DNA of 10,084 nucleotides, taken from Prolixibacteraceae bacterium (GTDB lineage: Bacteria > Bacteroidota > Bacteroidia > Bacteroidales > Prolixibacteraceae). The translations under genes were made by a program, and so were the position numbers. The notes under the pieces are model-generated. The model made no database searches, was not told the DNA's origin, and saw nothing but the letters and a program-made list of their open reading frames with translations. Where the stretch lies: contig JAFGGF010000020.1 of the NCBI GenBank assembly GCA_016930735.1, forward strand, positions 1-10,084, in the 5' to 3' direction. Below are positions 7,401 to 10,084 of this stretch, one piece after another; position 1 is the first letter of the stretch; every line of letters begins with the position of its first letter.

Positions 7401-7752
7401 TTCGGGAGGCGATTTCTTCCCCTGGGTATTCCGCCAGCAAAAAGCAGGTCCGCTTATCGGATCAACAACCTGGGGAGGACTTGTAAAATCTTCAACTCAT
7501 TATGCAATGGTAGATGGTGGTTATCTGACAGCTCCCGATAATGCCGTATTCGATCCGGTCAATAATAAATGGATTGCGGAAAATAAAGGTGTTCCCCCGG
7601 ATATTGAAGTACGCCAGGATGCAGTTTCACTTTCGCAGGGAAAAGATCCGCAACTGATCCGTGCTGTTCATGAACTTTTAAAATCTCTGGAACAGAAACC
7701 GGTTAAGGAAATTACCCCTCCGCCTTATTCAATTCCGGCAATAAAAAAATAA
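4441..7752 (+). CDS. exported tricorn-like protease (peptidase family S41)
   Basis: 1103 residues, full length for the tricorn family. Residues 1-34 are a signal peptide ending A-L-A|Q; the first ATG is preferred because an internal Met15 start would leave no positive n-region. Two beta-propellers follow: PD40-type blades such as FSPDGK (about 83-88) within residues 40-320, then about 320-690 with WSPDGK- and WSPDSK-type blades. Next come a C1 helical domain (about 707-775), a PDZ domain (about 780-880) and the S41 core. By comparison with the archaeal enzyme (from memory), the catalytic residues are H765 (in SVGHSF), nucleophile S988 (in SGSGGD) and E1047 (in AENKGVPPD), with FNGGG at 936-940 forming the oxyanion region. 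It probably degrades peptides in the periplasm or outside the cell. A Lys/Glu/Asp-rich insert (554-591) interrupts the second propeller. Archaeal tricorn is cytosolic, so the signal peptide is a real difference. It is a monocistronic unit bounded by terminators on both sides. Confidence 0.95.
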   Translation: MILFQVKNAKLWKKMGFVMISILAVFIFSSSALAQGTRLLRQPTLSSTRIAYVYGGDIWVTNLNTNITVRLTSTQAVESNPHFSPDGKTIAFTSNRSGVSSVFTVPVEGGTATRITWYPATANARGWSADGKNVLYSSSRETAPTGYDRLWMVPAEGGPSKLLAAQWGTDGSFSAGGKKIVIDRVSRWDVEWRAYRGGQNTPLIILDLNDFSEKMIPSEKTTEIQPLWLGDKIYFLSDRDWCSNIWSYDPESGALEQLTTFPDTDVKWLDGADDKLVFERDGYLNIFDLKTKSINQLNIAVSGDFPWADTKWEDVTGSARSASISATGKRIIMESRGEIFTVPVEHGDTRNLTHSNDAADRAPIWSPKGEQVAWFSDKGGNGYSLVLANQDGLSEPKSISIGESKLAWEPTWSPDGKYIAFVDDDVRIRIVNLESEEIETIDVGGNNLERGGMGLTWSPDSKWLAYAKSASNNFRQITLWSIEDKSIHKITNEFADSFSPAWDMDKKHFYFLASTELALGSGWANTSSMTSDPDYGVYVVNLNSEDKSPFVPQSDEEEAVKEDKSDNKDKEKESDKKKKEDKEEKAEKKEDNIKIDFEGIERRTMALPMPERSYQMVVSGPEGTAFIGESVPNGRGLTLQKFSLKDREAKEFASGVSQVSVTYDGKKMLARVGNSWKVMDTGKPKGDGEDIKVSLKMKVDRPVEWDQIFNEAWRYERDYFYDQNMHGRDWDVVYKRYSPLIPFVKHRSDLTYILDMMNGELSVGHSFVGGGDYPDIENNTVGLLGADLKADRNYWKITRIYTTESWNPGLSSPLDRPGIKVEVGNYIVGINGNELTASDNPYKFLDGTSGVQTVLHINDKPQFDGAWKETVEPIRSESALRQRAWVEDNRRMVDSLSNGRLAYVWVPNTGGPGFVSFNRYFFAQQDKEGAVIDERFNGGGLLDDYMVDLMTRSLRAALTNEVPNGKPMKLPAGILGPKVLLINELSGSGGDFFPWVFRQQKAGPLIGSTTWGGLVKSSTHYAMVDGGYLTAPDNAVFDPVNNKWIAENKGVPPDIEVRQDAVSLSQGKDPQLIRAVHELLKSLEQKPVKEITPPPYSIPAIKK

Positions 7753-7776
7753 ATTTCAGTATGATATTTAAAGAAA

Positions 7777-7805
7777 GGGTGGCCAGTAATTGGCCGCCCT
7801 TTTTT
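7777..7805 (+). terminator. Rho-independent terminator after the tricorn-like protease gene
   Basis: GGGTGGCCA (7777-7785) pairs with TGGCCGCCC (7791-7799) over 9 bp with a single G-U wobble and a 5-nt loop, followed by six T residues (7800-7805). It starts 24 bp after the stop codon at 7752. The M23 gene downstream therefore probably has its own promoter within about 50 bp, which I cannot pinpoint. Confidence 0.92.
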
Positions 7806-7858
7806 GATTAAAAGTAATCTTTTAGTAAATTGTATTTTATATGGTTATAAATACAGGG

Positions 7859-8500
7859 ATGAAATCAATCAGTAAAAAATACACTTTACTACTGTTAGCG
7901 TTCCTGTTTGTTTTTTGTTCAGCTTATAAATGCAAAGAAAAGCCATTGGAAGAAAAAAGCAAACCGTGCCTTGAAAGGGCTCAGTTCGGCAACCCGGAAG
8001 ATTCGGAATATATCCTTCCGTTCCCGGCAGGGAAAAAATATGTTTGCAGCCAGAGTTATTGCAATCCCAATGGTGGGCACAGTAATCAACTGGCATATGA
8101 TTTTGCATTGCAAATAAGTGATACAGTTATTGCTGCGAGGTCAGGAATTGTAAAAAGTATCCGTGAGGATCAGCCGGACAGAGTGGGAGAAATTACCGCT
8201 TCGAACCATAATTTTATTATGATTGAACACAGCGACGGGACAGTCGCATTTTATGCTCATTTAAAACAAAATTCAGTTTTTGTTACAATAGATGAAAAAG
8301 TAGAACAAGGTCAGATTATTGCATTAAGCGGCAATTCAGGAAATACAATGAATTTTCCACACCTTCATTTTGGTGTTTATGAATTCTGGCCGGCCACAGA
8401 AACATATGATGTTCCGGTTAACTTCCGAAATGCAGAGGGCCCTATGGACAGCAACGGAGGATTAATTGCCGATGAATGGTATGAAGCCAAATGCTATTAA
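7859..8500 (+). CDS. exported M23-family (LytM-type) metallopeptidase
   Basis: 213 residues from the preferred ATG at 7859, which gives MKSISKKY followed by a hydrophobic stretch, a good signal peptide. An in-frame ATG at 7841 would add six residues and is possible. Cys20 or Cys25 could be a lipid site, but neither has a good lipobox, so signal peptidase I cleavage is equally likely. The M23 fold is clear: zinc ligands H74 and D81 (H-x6-D, as in the HSN..YAxDF subgroup), A-A-R-S-G-I-V (the 'AxxxGxV' strand), catalytic-type H134 in YAHL, G-x-I-I-A-L-S-G-N-S-G, and the H168-L-H170-F motif. All expected metal and catalytic residues are present. The family cleaves peptidoglycan cross-bridges or other glycine-rich peptides; some members are inactive scaffolds, but nothing here suggests that. 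A CSQSYC pair (63, 68) may form a disulfide. The stop codon directly abuts the stop of the convergent thioredoxin gene. Confidence 0.9.
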   Translation: MKSISKKYTLLLLAFLFVFCSAYKCKEKPLEEKSKPCLERAQFGNPEDSEYILPFPAGKKYVCSQSYCNPNGGHSNQLAYDFALQISDTVIAARSGIVKSIREDQPDRVGEITASNHNFIMIEHSDGTVAFYAHLKQNSVFVTIDEKVEQGQIIALSGNSGNTMNFPHLHFGVYEFWPATETYDVPVNFRNAEGPMDSNGGLIADEWYEAKCY

Positions 8501-8920
8501 TTACCCGGCCACTGCCATAATTTCCTTCATCAATTGTTTTTTTGGTTTTACCCCTACAAAACGTTTAACCTCAATTCCATCCTGAAACAATATCATGGTA
8601 GGGATGTTCCGAACTTTGTATTTTTTTGCTACAGGCTGATTGTGGTCAACATTCAGCTTTGCAATTGTAACCTTGTCAGTTTCTTCAGCAATTTCGTTAA
8701 GAACAGGTGCAATCATTTTACACGGTCCACACCAGGGTGCCCAAAAATCAACCAAAACAACACCTTTCCGGGTAACTGTTTTAAATGTTTTGCTGTTTAA
8801 CGTTTTAATTTTCTGGCTGGTTTTAACTTCAGGGGCATTCTTCATTTTGTAATGAAAAAAAACAAATAATCCTATAAAACCAACTATCAGGGCACCTACG
8901 CCATATAACATATAATTCAT
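8501..8920 (-). CDS. membrane-anchored thioredoxin
   Basis: 139 residues. An N-terminal transmembrane helix (about 5-22) is followed by a Lys-rich linker (24-40) and a complete thioredoxin domain (about 41-139). The active site is W63-C64-G65-P66-C67-K68 and the cis-proline is P107 in NIPT, both textbook thioredoxin. No positive charge precedes the helix, while His and several Lys follow it, so the positive-inside rule predicts the redox domain in the cytoplasm. This fits reduction by a TrxB-type enzyme encoded two genes upstream. It is last in the minus-strand group trxB - osmC-like - thioredoxin, 76 bp after the osmC-like gene, a gap filled by a short periodic repeat. Classic thioredoxin is about 105-110 residues and soluble; the extra 30-40 residues here are the anchor. 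A periplasmic orientation as a signal-anchored disulfide-handling protein is the alternative. No terminator is seen between this gene and the convergent M23 gene. Confidence 0.93.
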   Translation of the reverse strand: MNYMLYGVGALIVGFIGLFVFFHYKMKNAPEVKTSQKIKTLNSKTFKTVTRKGVVLVDFWAPWCGPCKMIAPVLNEIAEETDKVTIAKLNVDHNQPVAKKYKVRNIPTMILFQDGIEVKRFVGVKPKKQLMKEIMAVAG

Positions 8921-8940
8921 AATATATTTTTTAATAGAAC

Positions 8941-8985
8941 ACAGATAATACTGATTAAACTGATATTTACTGATTAAATCAGTAT
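8941..8985. repeat. ~10-bp tandem ACTGATTAA-type repeat ending in a palindrome
   Basis: Four near-repeats of an ACTGATTAA unit run in tandem at 8941, 8950, 8959 and 8969 (ACAGATAAT, ACTGATTAA, ACTGATATTT, ACTGATTAAATC). The last unit forms the perfect 17-bp palindrome TACTGATTAAATCAGTA (8968-8984). ATACTGATT (8948-8956) and AATCAGTAT (8977-8985) also form a 9-bp inverted repeat. It lies just after the stop of the osmC-like gene and 21 bp before the thioredoxin start. It resembles short periodic intergenic repeats (CACGGATTA-type) that I recall from many bacterial genomes. It could be a dispersed repeat, an operator array, or an mRNA-processing element. Confidence 0.6.
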
Positions 8986-8996
8986 CCTGTTAATTT

Positions 8997-9419
8997 TTAT
9001 TCTTCAATAATTTTTATTTCAGAAGTAATTGGTATAGCCTGTTTGTAAAGAGCACTTACCCCGCAGTATCTTTCTTCGCTGAGGCTTACAGCTTTTTCCA
9101 GTTTTTCCATTGGAAGGTCTTTCCCGGTAAATTCGTAAATCACGTGCATTTTATTAAAGTACTTTGGATGATCTTCTGTAAGTTCACCTGTAACTTTAAC
9201 ATTAACACCTTTAAAATCGACCCTCATTTTTTTCAAGATTGATACCACATCCATCCCGGTACAACCACCCAATGCTGCCAGCATAAAAGGTTTCGGCCTG
9301 GGGCCACGGTTTTCACCTCCGACTGCTTCGGCTGCATCCATTGTAATTTTATGGCCGTTAACTTCGGCTTCAAAGGCCATGTTCTCAAGCCAGTTTACTG
9401 ATACTTCCTCTTTTGCCAT
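8997..9419 (-). CDS. OsmC/Ohr-family protein
   Basis: 140 residues from the ATG at 9417-9419. An in-frame TTG at 9438-9440, directly after the trxB stop, would add seven residues but is a poor start in this phylum. The domain spans the whole protein: an N-terminal beta sheet (V-N-W-L-E-N-M-A-F), the R-P-K-P-F-M-L-A-A-L-G-G-C block with Cys53 followed by the long central helix (D-V-V-S-I-L-K-K), and a second Cys119 in the R-Y-C-G-V-S block. These two cysteines are the redox pair with which OsmC/Ohr proteins reduce organic peroxides. The exact block (ALGGCTGMDVVSILKK) looks more like the YhfA-type subgroup, whose substrate is not established. It sits 21 bp after trxB and 76 bp before the thioredoxin gene, all on the same strand, so thioredoxin-linked reduction is a reasonable inference. 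Confidence 0.92.
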   Translation of the reverse strand: MAKEEVSVNWLENMAFEAEVNGHKITMDAAEAVGGENRGPRPKPFMLAALGGCTGMDVVSILKKMRVDFKGVNVKVTGELTEDHPKYFNKMHVIYEFTGKDLPMEKLEKAVSLSEERYCGVSALYKQAIPITSEIKIIEE

Positions 9420-9440
9420 TTCCAATATTTTTTGCTTCAA

Positions 9441-10084
9441 TTAATTTTTTGTTCTTATATATTCCGAAGCCGCCAGGGCTGCAATCGTTCCGTCGGCAAC
9501 AGCAGTTGTTACCTGTCGGAACCGTTTTACAATACAGTCACCCGCTGCAAACACACCCGGAATACTGGTCTGAAGGTTTGAGTCTGTAACAATCTCATTC
9601 CTTTCATTTAACTTAACAACATTTTTCAATGCTTCAGTGTTCGGCAGATAGCCTACAAAGATAAAAACTCCATCGGTTTTTAATTCAGATTTTTTTCCGG
9701 TAGGCAGGTGTTCTAAAGCTACTTTCTGAAGTACTCCATTCCCTGAAAATTCCCTCAGTTCCGATTCCATGATAAAGTTGATTTTTGGATTTTTCCCCGC
9801 TTCTTCCACGGCATGTTTAAATGCCTGAAAATGATCGAACTGATGAACTATTGTGACTTTACTTGCAAAATTTGTTAAAGTTACAGCTTCTTCCAGCGCT
9901 GAATTTCCCCCACCAACAACAACAACTTCCTTCCCGGTGAAAAAATCTCCGTCGCAGGTTGCACAGTATGAAATACCGGTTCCTTTAAAAGTATTTTCTC
10001 CCGGAATATTCAGTGATCTTGGCCTTCCCCCCGGAGCCAGGACAACAGCTTTTGATTCGAAAATCCTACCGTCTTCCAGTTCTA
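9441..10084 (-). CDS. trxB: thioredoxin reductase-like flavoprotein (5' end outside window)
   Basis: The last 213 residues of a TrxB-type protein; the frame stays open to the window edge, so about 100 N-terminal residues, including the first FAD-binding GxGxxG, are missing. A GTG at 9807-9809 is internal, not a start. Visible parts: the redox centre C-A-T-C-D-G (9948-9965), the NAD(P)H-fold G-G-G-N-S-A-L-E-E-A, and the C-terminal FAD block T-S-I-P-G-V-F-A-A-G-D-C with the R-Q-V-T-T-A-V-A-D-G helix. TrxB moves electrons from NAD(P)H through FAD to thioredoxin in the cytoplasm. Oddly, where typical TrxB has HRRxxxR for the NADPH 2'-phosphate, this protein reads H-Q-F-D-H-F-Q-A (9822-9845), so the donor may be NADH or something else. 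It heads the visible part of the group with the osmC-like and thioredoxin genes, with only 21 bp to the next start. Paralogues with other partners cannot be excluded. Confidence 0.92.
   Translation of the reverse strand, partial: ELEDGRIFESKAVVLAPGGRPRSLNIPGENTFKGTGISYCATCDGDFFTGKEVVVVGGGNSALEEAVTLTNFASKVTIVHQFDHFQAFKHAVEEAGKNPKINFIMESELREFSGNGVLQKVALEHLPTGKKSELKTDGVFIFVGYLPNTEALKNVVKLNERNEIVTDSNLQTSIPGVFAAGDCIVKRFRQVTTAVADGTIAALAASEYIRTKN

Noticed and set aside
8534..8852. Two overlapping plus-strand frames opposite the thioredoxin gene
   Set aside because: Antisense to a thioredoxin with intact active site; no homology features of their own.
9417..9440. TTG start for the osmC-like gene directly after the trxB stop
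   Set aside because: TTG starts are rare in this phylum, and the ATG at 9417-9419 begins at the usual N-terminus of the OsmC fold.
9441..9809. A separate 122-residue protein starting at GTG 9807-9809
   Set aside because: The frame is open upstream to the window edge and encodes the CATCDG and GGGNSALEE motifs of TrxB, so this is an internal codon.

Overview
The window most likely comes from a member of the Bacteroidota (Bacteroidales/Marinilabiliales-like, by inference only). The lipoproteins carry an acidic/lysine tail straight after the lipid cysteine (C-N-K-E-E-E and C-Q-K-D-E), start codons lack clear Shine-Dalgarno sequences, spacers are AT-rich, and there is a secreted tricorn-type protease of the kind common in that phylum. 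There is no rRNA, tRNA, CRISPR array or recognisable transposase here, so the taxonomy rests on style rather than on a marker gene.

Layout. 28-576 (-) encodes a CAP/SCP-domain lipoprotein. It is divergent, across a 575-bp AT-rich spacer, from an unrecognised 271-residue lipoprotein at 1152-1967 (+). Next comes a 130-bp imperfect inverted-repeat element (2020-2149), then a 640-residue membrane protein at 2254-4176 (+) that joins a GT-C/TMTC-like glycosyltransferase domain to six perfectly phased TPR repeats. A strong intrinsic terminator (4294-4319) closes this AT-rich block. 4441-7752 (+) is a full-length exported tricorn-like S41 protease, followed by a second strong terminator (7777-7805). 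7859-8500 (+) is an exported M23 (LytM-type) metallopeptidase. Its stop codon abuts the stop of the last gene of a minus-strand redox cluster, read in the order trxB (partial, 10084-9441), osmC-like (9419-8997), membrane-anchored thioredoxin (8920-8501).

How the genes work together. The left and middle parts are mostly cell-envelope functions that are not obviously one pathway: two lipoproteins, a possible protein glycosyltransferase, a periplasmic peptidase and a peptidoglycan-type peptidase. Terminators and spacers suggest separate transcription units. The right part is a plausible functional unit: a TrxB-type flavoprotein reducing a thioredoxin, next to a two-cysteine OsmC-family protein. 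Two points stand out there. The TrxB-like protein keeps its CATC redox centre but lacks the usual HRRxxxR NADPH-phosphate motif. The thioredoxin has an N-terminal membrane anchor whose charge pattern predicts a cytoplasmic redox domain.

The least explained parts are the 2020-2149 inverted-repeat element, the 271-residue lipoprotein, and the ~10-bp periodic repeat between osmC and the thioredoxin gene. No clearly new multi-gene system was found.
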